NCBI RefSeq assembly: GCF_020215705.1
Contig: NZ_JAIWNB010000013.1
Location: forward strand, 124,001 to 188,000
Reading direction: 5' to 3'
Length of the DNA stretch: 64,000 nt
Source: Nonomuraea aurantiaca
Lineage (GTDB): Bacteria; Actinomycetota; Actinomycetes; Streptosporangiales; Streptosporangiaceae
This document shows, one piece after another, positions 50,040 through 57,657 of the stretch; position 1 is the stretch's first letter, and every line of letters begins with the position of its first letter. The notes under the pieces are model-generated. The model searched no databases, was not told the DNA's origin, and saw only the letters and a list, made by a program, of their open reading frames with translations. The position numbers were made by a program, and so were the translations under genes.

Positions 50040-51614
50040 TCAAACGGTGGCGGACGCGTATCGCCGATGCGAACCGGCCCGGTCGACTTTTCCGCTCGCC
50101 GTGTAGACGAGTTCGGGGACGACGGTGATCCGGCTGGGCACGAGGTGGCAGGGGACGCGGTCGCGCAGGTAGTCCCGGACGTCGGCGGCCAGCGTCGCAT
50201 CGTCGTCGGCGGATCGGCCGGGGACGGTGGTCGTGTCGCCGTCAGCGGGTCGGCCGGCGACGATGTAGGCCGCGAGCGTCGTGTGGTCGGCGACGGTGAC
50301 GCCCGCCACCGCCACGGCGCCCACCCGCGGATGACCGGAGATCTGCGCCTCGACCTCGCCCGGGTCGACCCGGATGCCGCGGATCTTGAGCTCGTGGTCG
50401 AGCCGGCCTTCGTGCGTGAGCGTGCCGTCGGCGGCCAGGCCGACCCGGTCGCCGGTGCGGAAGTATCGCTCGGAGCCGACCTCGACGAACCGCTCGGCCG
50501 TCGCCTCCGGCAGGCCCCGGTAGCCCAGCGCCAGCGACGGGCCGCCGACCAGCAACTCGCCGTCCTCGCCGAGGTGCTGCCGGACGTGCGGCAGAGGGCG
50601 CCCCATCGGCACCCGCTCCCGTACGCCCCCGGCGGCCGGTTCGGTCGGCACCCGCTCCCCCGCTCCCCGGGCCGCCAGCGGGCCGTGCAGGTCTATGGCG
50701 TGGGTGATGAGCGTCGTCTCCGTACACCCGTAGGTGTTGACCAGGCGGATCCCGCCGGTGTCGAGCGCGCGCCAGTCGGCCAGCCGCGCCGCGCTCACGG
50801 CCTCTCCGCCGATGACGACCAGCCGGACGCAGGCGGGCAGGGTGGCCCCCTCGTCCACCAGGTGGCGCACCAGCTCGTGCCAGAACGCCGACGGCAGGTC
50901 AAGGACGGTGATCCGCTCGGCGGCGATCATGCGCAGCATGCGGTGGAACGATCCCGAGTGGGCGTGGTCATGGAAGACCAGCGTCGCCCCCGTGGTGAGG
51001 GTGGGCAGGATCTCCTCGAAGCAGGTGTCCCAGTTCAGGGACGCGAACTGCAGGACACGGTCCTCGGGGGCGAGCCCGAACAGCTCCCGCAGCGCGCCGG
51101 TCACGACGGCGATGGCCCGCCTCGGGGTCACCACGGGTTTGGGCGCGCCGGTGGAGCCGGACGTGAACAGGATGTACGCCGGATCGTCCCCGGCGACGAC
51201 GACCGCGTCCGTCTCCGCCGTGACCCGGCCCGCTTCGGCGGCATGGGAGGGGAGATCCACCAGGCGCACGCCGGGCTCGGTGGGCTCGGTGGAATCGGTA
51301 GGGGGAATCAGCGTCGCGCAGCCGCTCGCCGACATCAGCGCCCGCCGCCGCGGCCACGGGTACGCCGGATCGATCGGTACGTACGTTCCGCCCGCCGCCA
51401 GGATGCCGAGCAGCGCGGCCACCGTCGCCGGCGACCGGGACGCCAGCACACCGACCACCCCGGGACGCGGGCCCAGCCGCCGGCCGGTCGCGCGCGCCCA
51501 CGCGTGGAGTTGGGAGTAGGTGAGGGTCCGGCCGTTGTACGCGATCGCCGGGCGGTCGGGATGGCGGCCGACCGCCCCGGCGAAGTCGTTCATCAGGTCG
51601 TGCGGATAAAACAA
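50040..51614 (-). CDS. free-standing NRPS adenylation domain, first gene of the biosynthetic operon
   Basis: 524 residues. Core motifs are all visible: YSQLHAWARATG (A1-like), ILAAGGTYVPIDPAYP (A2), YILFTSGSTGAPKPVV (A3), FASLNWDTCFEEILPTL (A4, with the Asp normally binding the alpha-amino group), VNTYGCTETTLITHAI (A5), GERYFRTGD-type ERYFRTGDRVGLAADG (A7), GRLDHELKIRGIRVDPGEVE (A8) and YTASGKVDR (A10, Lys). It is therefore likely to activate an amino acid and load the following carrier protein. The retained A4 Asp argues against an aryl acid substrate. Divergent from the SARP gene. Confidence 0.93.
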   Translation of the reverse strand: MFYPHDLMNDFAGAVGRHPDRPAIAYNGRTLTYSQLHAWARATGRRLGPRPGVVGVLASRSPATVAALLGILAAGGTYVPIDPAYPWPRRRALMSASGCATLIPPTDSTEPTEPGVRLVDLPSHAAEAGRVTAETDAVVVAGDDPAYILFTSGSTGAPKPVVTPRRAIAVVTGALRELFGLAPEDRVLQFASLNWDTCFEEILPTLTTGATLVFHDHAHSGSFHRMLRMIAAERITVLDLPSAFWHELVRHLVDEGATLPACVRLVVIGGEAVSAARLADWRALDTGGIRLVNTYGCTETTLITHAIDLHGPLAARGAGERVPTEPAAGGVRERVPMGRPLPHVRQHLGEDGELLVGGPSLALGYRGLPEATAERFVEVGSERYFRTGDRVGLAADGTLTHEGRLDHELKIRGIRVDPGEVEAQISGHPRVGAVAVAGVTVADHTTLAAYIVAGRPADGDTTTVPGRSADDDATLAADVRDYLRDRVPCHLVPSRITVVPELVYTASGKVDRAGSHRRYASATV

Positions 51615-51818
51615 AGTTGCCTCTTTCCGAGCTGACCCCGGGGAGCACCGCGTATTTTCATCCCACGGTCATTCGACTTCGAATGCACCCCGGAGAACGC
51701 GTTCAGAGTGCCGCAGGGCGCTGCAGGGGGGCTTGAAACCGGAAGGATTTCTACTGGACTGCGTCTCGTGTCTTTCGTATGGCGGCCTGTAACCACGACG
51801 TGCCAGACGGGGAGCGAT
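51615..51818. promoter_or_regulatory. divergent promoter region of the cluster with a 16-bp palindrome
   Basis: CATTCGA-CT-TCGAATG (51670-51685) is a perfect inverted repeat in the middle of the 204-base gap between the biosynthetic operon and the SARP gene. Nearby, CCGCAGGG (51711-51718) and CTGCAGGG (51721-51728) are direct repeats 10 bases apart, a spacing close to the 11-bp step of SARP sites. GTGCCAGACGG and ATGCCAGACGG are repeated just before and at the SARP start. Confidence 0.5.
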
Positions 51819-53693
51819 ATGCCAGACGGATTAGAACTGCCGGGCCTCGACCAAGCGCTGAAGATCGGGCTGCTGGGAGCGGTGCGGGCCTGGCACGGAC
51901 ATCAGGAGATCTTGCTCGGACCGCCCCGGCAGCGGGCGGTGCTGGCCTTGCTGGCGCTGGAGGCGGGCCGGACCGTGTCGGTCGAACGGCTGATCGAAGG
52001 GCTGTGGGGAGAGCGGGCCCCCACGGGTGCCAGGGGCATGGTGCAGGGGTACGTCTCGCGGCTGCGGCCCGCCCTGGCCAGAGCCAACGTCACGATCGCC
52101 TACTACTCGCAGGGTTACCTGCTCAGGCTCGCCGCTGACCAGGTCGACGTGCACGAGTTCAGGAACGCGGTCGCCCGCGCGCGGACGATGGAGTCCGCCG
52201 AGGCGCGGGCCACCGGGCTGAGACGCGCGCTGACGCTGTGGCGGGGCGAGCCCCTGAGCGGCGTCTCCGGCGGAGGGCTGCTGGACCTGCTGCGCGACGC
52301 CCTCGTCGAAGAACGACTGTCGGTCACCGAGGAATGCCTGAACGCCGAGACGCGGGCCGGCCGGCACGCCGGGCTGGTCCCCGAGCTGATCGCGCTCGTC
52401 GCGGAGAACCCCTTCCGGGAGGGCCTGGTCGGATTGCTCATGCTGGCGCTGTACCGGGCGGGCCGGCGGGTGGACGCGCTGGAGCGCTACGAACGCACTC
52501 GCCGCCGCCTCACCGAGGAGTTGGGCCTGGATCCCAGTCCCGAGCTGCGGCAGCTTCGCCAGCGGATCCTCCGGGGGAAGGTCTCCACCATCAGATCGCC
52601 TGACCTGTCCGCGCTGGACGAGACGGAGAGCTGGGAGGCTTCGGCGACGCCCGCGCAGCTGCCGCCGGAGCCGGGGCAGTTCACCGGGCGGGCCGCCGAG
52701 CTCCGTCTCCTGGACTCGGCCGCGACCGGCGACGACGCGGCGGCGATCTCCATGGTCACGGGCACGGGCGGGGTCGGGAAGACGGCGCTGGCCGTCCACT
52801 GGGGGCACCGGATGCGCTCCCTGTTCCCGGACGGCCAGCTCTACGTCAACCTGCGCGGCCACTCGCCGGAGCGGCCGCTGCGCCCGATCGAGGCGCTCGG
52901 GCAGTTCCTGCGCGGGCTCGGCGTGCCCGCCGAACGGGTGCCGCACGCGGAGGAGGAGGCCAGCGCCGCCTACCGCAGCCTGCTCGCCGACAGGAGGGTC
53001 CTGGTGATCCTGGACGACGCCGGCAGCGAGGAGCAGGTCCGTCCACTCCTGCCGGGCGGCCGGCGCTGCGCCACCGTGATCACCAGCCGGGACCGGCTGA
53101 CCGGCCTGGTCGCCCGGGACGGCGCGCTCCCCGTTCCGCTCGGCATGCTGGCCCCGGAGGAGGCCGGCGCCCTGGTCGGCAGGCTCCTCGGCGACGAGCG
53201 CCTGGCGGCCGAGCGGGACGCCGCCCGTGAGCTGGCCAGGGCCTGCGGCTACCTGCCGCTGGCGCTGCGCGTCGCGGCGGCCGGCGTCCTCGGCCGGCCC
53301 GCCGGGGGCATCGCCGGCCAGGTGCGCCGGCTCACCGGGACCCGGCTGTCCTCGCTGGCGGTCAACGGTGATCCGCACGCGGCGGTGCGCGGGGCGTTCG
53401 ACCTGTCCTATCGCCGCCTGGACCCGCCGTCACGGAGGCTGTTCCGGCTGCTCGGCCTCATCCCCGGGCCGGCGTTCACGGCCGAGGCCGCCGCCGCGCT
53501 CTCCGGCGCGTCTCTGGCCGAGACCGAGCACCTGTTGTGCCGGCTCGCCGCCGCGCACCTCATCGAGGAGAGTGAGCCGGGCCGCTACACCTTCCACGAC
53601 CTGATGCGGGAGTACGCCCGCGAACGTGCCCGAGCCGAGGAGAGCGAGCTCGACCGTACCCGCGCGCTGTCGTCGCGGGAGGCGCCTATCTGA
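51819..53693 (+). CDS. SARP-family transcriptional regulator with NB-ARC ATPase domain (AfsR-like, no TPR)
   Basis: 624 residues from ATG 51819, preceded by GGGGAG. Residues about 15-105 are the OmpR-type winged helix (IGLLGAVRAWHGHQEILLG, RQRAVLALLALEAGRTVSVERLIEGLWGE in pieces); residues 110-260 are the bacterial transcriptional activation (BTAD) domain (LRRALTLWRGEPLSG, EERLSVTEECLNAETRAGRH, RRLTEELGLDPSPEL). The NB-ARC part has a Walker A GTGGVGKTALAVHWGHR and LVILDDAGSEEQVRPLLPG. The AfsR TPR repeats are missing. SARPs switch on antibiotic clusters; the divergent position makes this the likely cluster activator. Confidence 0.93.
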   Translation: MPDGLELPGLDQALKIGLLGAVRAWHGHQEILLGPPRQRAVLALLALEAGRTVSVERLIEGLWGERAPTGARGMVQGYVSRLRPALARANVTIAYYSQGYLLRLAADQVDVHEFRNAVARARTMESAEARATGLRRALTLWRGEPLSGVSGGGLLDLLRDALVEERLSVTEECLNAETRAGRHAGLVPELIALVAENPFREGLVGLLMLALYRAGRRVDALERYERTRRRLTEELGLDPSPELRQLRQRILRGKVSTIRSPDLSALDETESWEASATPAQLPPEPGQFTGRAAELRLLDSAATGDDAAAISMVTGTGGVGKTALAVHWGHRMRSLFPDGQLYVNLRGHSPERPLRPIEALGQFLRGLGVPAERVPHAEEEASAAYRSLLADRRVLVILDDAGSEEQVRPLLPGGRRCATVITSRDRLTGLVARDGALPVPLGMLAPEEAGALVGRLLGDERLAAERDAARELARACGYLPLALRVAAAGVLGRPAGGIAGQVRRLTGTRLSSLAVNGDPHAAVRGAFDLSYRRLDPPSRRLFRLLGLIPGPAFTAEAAAALSGASLAETEHLLCRLAAAHLIEESEPGRYTFHDLMREYARERARAEESELDRTRALSSREAPI

Positions 53694-54225
53694 CCAGGCC
53701 GCGCGGGTGGCGGACCCGCAGATGACCGTAGGCGAGCTCGCCGGCGATCTGGACGTGCGGCCGTCCCGGGCGGGGGCGGCCGGGCGCCTTGCAGACCACC
53801 CTTCCCCACTCGGTCCGCGCCTGGTCGACGTTCGCCGTCGCGCCGGCCGGCAGGACAATCGTCGCTGAGCCGTACGCGAGGCGGAGCTCGATCCCGATCT
53901 CGGCGTACTCGATGACGGCTGCCGACAGGTCGAGGTGCACACCGCCGTAGTCGGACTCGATCCGCAGCACGCGCGGGACCTGCCAGTCGCCCGACCGTCT
54001 GATGCGCCCGCCGGTGGACCTCAGCAGGACCACCTCCTCCTCAGGAGGATCGGGCAGGTCGACGACCGCCTGCGCCAGATCGCCCTGGGTCACGGCGGTG
54101 AGAGCCCGTTCGACCCGCTCCTCCATCTCGGCGAAGCCGAGGCGTCCGTCGGCGTACGCCTGCTGGACGCGGTGAACGATCCGGTCGCGCTCGGCGTCGT
54201 CGTGCCGTCCCGCGGGGAGGTTCAT
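53686..54225 (-). CDS. DUF1707 protein
   Basis: 179 residues from ATG 54225. The DUF1707 domain is at the N-terminus: GRHDDAERDRIVHRVQQAYADGRLGFAEMEERVERAL in pieces, a motif common in actinobacterial membrane or regulatory proteins. The rest is a beta-rich LiaF-like domain without membrane helices (LRIESDYGGVHLDLSAAVI, IGIELRLAYGSATIVLP, GRPHVQIAGELAYGHLRVRHP). It is the last gene of the ABC-transporter operon, coupled by ATGA, and overlaps the SARP gene's 3' end convergently by 8 bases. Role unknown; related proteins accompany drug-resistance transporters. Confidence 0.82.
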   Translation of the reverse strand: MNLPAGRHDDAERDRIVHRVQQAYADGRLGFAEMEERVERALTAVTQGDLAQAVVDLPDPPEEEVVLLRSTGGRIRRSGDWQVPRVLRIESDYGGVHLDLSAAVIEYAEIGIELRLAYGSATIVLPAGATANVDQARTEWGRVVCKAPGRPRPGRPHVQIAGELAYGHLRVRHPRGLVR

Positions 54226-55025
54226 TGGGAGACCGCCCTCTTGTACAGCCGCGTGGCCAGCGGGACGAACACCGCCAGGATCAGCACGCACCAGCCCACC
54301 GACACCGCCACCGCGTGCTGGAGCGGCCACGCGTCGGGCACCGGCCGGAGGGCGGTGGTGTTGCCGAACAGTTCGCGCGCCGCCTGGACGAAGGTGGAGA
54401 CCGGGTTCCATTCGGCGACGGGCTTGAGCGGGCCGGGCAGCCGGGAGCTGTCGACGAAGACGTTGGACAGGAAGACCAGCGGGAACGACACGAGGGTGGC
54501 GATGTTGTTGAACACCTCCGGCGTACGCAGGGCCAGCGCGATCGTCGCCGTCACCCACGAGAAGGCGTAGGCGAAGAACAGCAGCAGCAGGAACCCCCCG
54601 ACGGCCTCGAGCGGCGAGGAGCGGACGCGCCAGCCGACCAGGAGTCCCACCAGCGCCATCGTGGCGATGCTGGTGATGTTCATGAGCATGTCGCAGAGCG
54701 TCTGCCCGACCAGCACCGCCGACGGCGCCATCGGCAGCGTGCGGAACCGGTCGAAGATGCCCTTCTGCAGGTCCTGGGTGAGCGTGTAGCCGGTGATCTG
54801 CGCGCTGGTGACGATCGTCTGGACGAAGATCCCCGGGAGCAGATACTCCGTGTAGGAGATGCCGGGCAGGTCGATCATGCTGCCGAACACGTACACGAAC
54901 AGCAGCACGAACACGACCGGCAGGATGATCACGCCGCCGAGCAGGTCGGGGGCTCGCCTGATCTTGAGCGCGTTGCGCTTGCTGATCGTCATGCCGTCGG
55001 CGATCGCCATCTGAAGGGGGCTCAT
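54222..55025 (-). CDS. ABC-2 type transporter permease (DrrB-like)
   Basis: 267 residues from ATG 55025. About six membrane helices: PDLLGGVIILPVVFVLLFVYVF, YLLPGIFVQTIVTSAQITGY, ITSIATMALVGLLVGW, VGGFLLLLFFAYAFSWVTATIALAL, ATLVSFPLVFLSNVFV and VGWCVLILAVFVPLA. The sequence from GIFDRFRTLPMAPSAVLVGQ through NVFVDSSRLPGPLKPVAEWNPVS (in pieces) is the usual ABC-2 loop seen in DrrB. With the ATPase encoded upstream it forms a DrrAB-type exporter of hydrophobic compounds. Substrate unknown; it adjoins the biosynthetic cluster and could be a self-resistance pump. Confidence 0.93.
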   Translation of the reverse strand: MSPLQMAIADGMTISKRNALKIRRAPDLLGGVIILPVVFVLLFVYVFGSMIDLPGISYTEYLLPGIFVQTIVTSAQITGYTLTQDLQKGIFDRFRTLPMAPSAVLVGQTLCDMLMNITSIATMALVGLLVGWRVRSSPLEAVGGFLLLLFFAYAFSWVTATIALALRTPEVFNNIATLVSFPLVFLSNVFVDSSRLPGPLKPVAEWNPVSTFVQAARELFGNTTALRPVPDAWPLQHAVAVSVGWCVLILAVFVPLATRLYKRAVSQ

Positions 55026-55990
55026 CGGACCGGCTCCTTGGTGTCGTCGGTGGCGGCCTGGTGGCCGGTGAGGCTGAGGAAGACCTCGTCCAGGGTCGGT
55101 CGCCGCAGCCCGGCGTCGCGTACGGTGACGCGCTCGGCGGCCAGGTGACCCAGGGCGGTGGTGAGCGAGGCGGCGCCGCCCGCCACGGGGATGGTGACGC
55201 TCAGGGCGGTGGGGTCGGTCTGGACGTCGGCGACGGCCAGCGGCGCCAGGACCCGGCGTACGGTCTCCAGCTCGGCGCTGTCGCTCACCGTCAGCTCGAT
55301 CCGGTCGCCGCCGACCTGGTCCTTCAGCTGGTCGGCGGTGCCGAGCGCGATCACCCGCCCGTGGTCGACCACCGCGATCCGGTCGGCGAGCCGGTCGGCC
55401 TCCTCCAGGTATTGGGTGGTGAGCAGGACGGTCGTGCCGCCCGCGACCAGCTCGGAGATGACCTCCCACAGGCCCGCTCTGGCGCGGGGGTCCAGGCCGG
55501 TCGAGGGCTCATCGAGGAACAGCACCGGCGGATCGGCCACCAGCGCGCCCGCCAGGTCGAGCCGGCGCCGCATGCCGCCGGAGTAGCCCTTGACCGGGCG
55601 GTCACCGGCGTCGGTCAGGTCGAAGCGCTCCAGCAGCTCGCGGGCGCGCTGCCTGCTGCGCCTGGTGCCCAGGTGGTAGAGGCGGCCGACCATCTCCAGG
55701 TTCTCGGCACCGGTGAGGTGCTCGTCGACCGCGGCGTACTGGCCCGATGCCCCGATGCGGGAGCGCAGGCGCTGGGCGTCGGCGACGACGTCGAGTCCGG
55801 CGACGGTGGCGTGTCCGGCGTCCGGCCGCAGCAGGGTGGTCAGGATCCGCACGGTCGTCGTCTTGCCGGCGCCGTTGGGGCCGAGTAATCCGAGAACTGT
55901 GCCTTCGGGGACCGACAGGTCGATGCCGTCCAGGGCGGTGACGGTGCCGTACTTCTTGACCAGACCCTCGGCCACGATCGCGGGGGGCAT
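55022..55990 (-). CDS. ABC transporter ATP-binding protein (DrrA-like)
   Basis: 322 residues. Walker A GPNGAGKTTTVRIL, signature GYSGGMRRRLDLAGALV, Walker B PVLFLDEPSTGLDPRAR and the His switch region are complete. The C-terminal 100 residues are the DrrA-type extension (VRRVLAPLAVADVQTDPT, LSLTGHQAATDD). Coupled to the permease by a 4-base overlap. Upstream is the DUF4097 gene with a 25-base gap. Confidence 0.95.
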   Translation of the reverse strand: MPPAIVAEGLVKKYGTVTALDGIDLSVPEGTVLGLLGPNGAGKTTTVRILTTLLRPDAGHATVAGLDVVADAQRLRSRIGASGQYAAVDEHLTGAENLEMVGRLYHLGTRRSRQRARELLERFDLTDAGDRPVKGYSGGMRRRLDLAGALVADPPVLFLDEPSTGLDPRARAGLWEVISELVAGGTTVLLTTQYLEEADRLADRIAVVDHGRVIALGTADQLKDQVGGDRIELTVSDSAELETVRRVLAPLAVADVQTDPTALSVTIPVAGGAASLTTALGHLAAERVTVRDAGLRRPTLDEVFLSLTGHQAATDDTKEPVR

Positions 55991-56015
55991 GAGATCTCTC
56001 CTTTGGTTTTTTGTG

Positions 56016-56921
56016 TCATGAACGGCGGATCACGATGTCGCCGTAGGCGGTGTGGGCGCGCACCTCGACGGTCTTGTCGGTCTGTGCCGGGCCGTCGCAG
56101 GGGTCCAGGTCGACGTCCACGGCGCCGTACTGGGAGCTCACATCCAGCCAGGCGGCGCTGCCCTCCCGGACGCCGAGTTCGAGCCGGCCGCCGGCGGTCT
56201 CCAGGACGACCGCGCCGGACACCACCTCGCCGATCCGGACACTGCCGTAGGCGGTCTTGGCGGCGACCCCGGCCAGGGCGTGGTCGACGGTGATGTCGCC
56301 GTAGGCGGTGTTCAGCCGCAGCTCGCCGGTCACCGCGCCGAGGACGAGGTCGCCGTTGGAGGTCTTGACCACCGCCGTGCCGTCGATCTCGCCGATCCGG
56401 ATGGTGCCGTTGGAGCTGGTGATGTCGGCGTGCCCGACCGACCGGGTCACCGAGATGTCGCCGGAGCCGGTCTTCAGCTGCAGCCGGGCCGCCCGCTCCA
56501 GCCGGATGTCGCCGTAGGAGGCGATGCACTTCACGTCGCCGAGGCGGCCCCTGCAGCGGAAGTCCGCCGCGCCGTTCGCTTCGACGCGGGAGCCGGCCGG
56601 CAGGTCGATCGTCACGTCGACCGAACCGTCCCATCCGAGCAGCGAACGGGCCCAGTTCTTGGGCGACTCGACCAGCATGTCGATCGAGCCGCTCCACCCG
56701 GACAGCGACGCGGCCCGGGGCTTGCCCGCCTTCACCAGCAGCCTGCCGCCGGCGTACTCGATCTGGGCCTGATCGGCGGCCTGCCGGTCGACGTCGCTGG
56801 ACTCGTCACTCGGGCGTACGTCGACGACGGTGTCGGTGCGGTCGCTCGCGTTGATCCGGACTTCGGCGGTCGCCAGGTCGATGATGGCCACGATGGGCTC
56901 GGGGGTGTCGAACGTTGGCAT
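56016..56921 (-). CDS. DUF4097-family beta-repeat protein
   Basis: 301 residues. Begins MPTFDTPEPIVAIIDLATAEVRI and consists of repeated short strands typical of the family (HADITSSNGTIRIGEIDGTAV, VKTSNGDLVLGAVTGELRLN, TAYGDITVDHALAGVAAKTA, YGSVRIGEV): each S/AYGDI/V unit is one turn of a beta-solenoid. There is no signal peptide. Proteins of this family often accompany DrrAB-like transporters and DUF1707 proteins in actinomycetes. Its function is unclear. Confidence 0.9.
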   Translation of the reverse strand: MPTFDTPEPIVAIIDLATAEVRINASDRTDTVVDVRPSDESSDVDRQAADQAQIEYAGGRLLVKAGKPRAASLSGWSGSIDMLVESPKNWARSLLGWDGSVDVTIDLPAGSRVEANGAADFRCRGRLGDVKCIASYGDIRLERAARLQLKTGSGDISVTRSVGHADITSSNGTIRIGEIDGTAVVKTSNGDLVLGAVTGELRLNTAYGDITVDHALAGVAAKTAYGSVRIGEVVSGAVVLETAGGRLELGVREGSAAWLDVSSQYGAVDVDLDPCDGPAQTDKTVEVRAHTAYGDIVIRRS

Positions 56922-56995
56922 GGCGTTTCCCTCATGGATTCGGCGGCTGGATTCGGCGGTGTTCCGCTTACCGGAACGTGTGGTCGTGAGCCCGG

Positions 56996-57502
56996 CTAGC
57001 GCACCCAGCCGGTGTGGCTCCGAACGGTCTGGGAGCCCCGATGCCGGCTCCCGTCGCGTTCGAGCGCGGCGGAGACCGCGCGGACCAGCCAGGTGTTGAC
57101 CGAGAGCCCCTCTCCGGCGGCGGCCTCCTCGATGCGCGGCTTGAGGTGGTCGGGGACGCGGAGCGAGATCCGCGACGTCCCGCCCTCGTCCGCTCTGGCA
57201 CCTGGGTCGCTCGCCCTGGCGGGCCCGGCCTCGCCCGTGTCCCCGAGCGGCTGGCCGCCGGGCGGTGGCGTCACGATGAAGCCGGGCTCGCGGCCGCGCA
57301 GGCGCACCTCCACCGAGCCCGGCGCGAGATCGCGGGTGATCTCGTCCGCGGCGGCGGAGAGCGCCTCCAGGAGGGCGAGCCGGGTGGCCGGTTCGAGTGC
57401 CGCGGCGAGACGCTCGGCGATCGCGCGGGCGTCATCGCCGCCCGCTCGGGCGGTGGTCGCGAGTTCGCGGCGGAGGTGGTCTACGTACGGCGCCAGATCC
57501 AT
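56996..57502 (-). CDS. ribbon-helix-helix-type small regulator (HicB/Arc-like C-terminus)
   Basis: 168 residues from ATG 57502. The N-terminal two thirds are helical (LAPYVDHLRRELATTARAGG, DARAIAERLAAALEPATRLA, LLEALSAAADEITRDLAPGS) with a VEVRLRGREPGFIV strand. The C-terminal part (SRISLRVPDHLKPRIEEAA, EGLSVNTWLVRAVSAALERD) is a clear RHH domain, as in CopG/Arc and HicB-like proteins. It is the first gene of the operon with DUF4097, ABC and DUF1707 genes, and ATGACGT/C repeats spaced 11 bases over its start suggest autorepression. No toxin partner is seen. Confidence 0.78.
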   Translation of the reverse strand: MDLAPYVDHLRRELATTARAGGDDARAIAERLAAALEPATRLALLEALSAAADEITRDLAPGSVEVRLRGREPGFIVTPPPGGQPLGDTGEAGPARASDPGARADEGGTSRISLRVPDHLKPRIEEAAAGEGLSVNTWLVRAVSAALERDGSRHRGSQTVRSHTGWVR

Positions 57503-57532
57503 GACGCAACTATGACGCCATGATGACGTCAT
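57501..57532. promoter_or_regulatory. three ATGACG heptamers 11 bases apart at the RHH gene start
   Basis: ATGACGC (57501-57507), ATGACGC (57512-57518) and ATGACGT (57523-57529) repeat every 11 bases, one helical turn, and the last lies in the palindrome ATGACGTCAT (57523-57532). The first overlaps the start codon. A further TGATGTCAT lies at about 57558-57566 and GGCGTCA at 57571-57577. RHH proteins typically bind such short phased repeats, so this is likely the autoregulatory operator. Confidence 0.65.
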
Positions 57533-57581
57533 TTCAAGTGCCTTGAGTCGCCCACTGTGATGTCATCGAGGCGTCAAAACG

Positions 57582-57628
57582 CCGAGCGCCGAGCGGACGG
57601 GCTCTAAAGCCGTCTGCTCGGCGCTCGG
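57582..57628 (-). terminator. long hairpin terminator of the DUF1266 gene
   Basis: CCGAGCGCCGAGC (from 57582) pairs with GCTCGGCGCTCGG (to 57628), and GACGG/GCT inside pairs with AGC/CGTC around a CTAA loop, giving a stem of about 21 bp with few mismatches. It lies just 3' of the DUF1266 gene (ends 57658) and upstream of the RHH promoter, insulating the two units. Confidence 0.75.
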
Positions 57629-57657
57629 TGACCAGCGGTTTTGGGGTCAGATCGCTT

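Noticed and set aside
53686-57502. Treating the DrrAB/DUF1707/DUF4097 operon as part of the biosynthetic cluster
   Set aside because: It lies beyond the convergent SARP gene and has its own regulator; such operons are common housekeeping or stress units, so a link is only a possibility.
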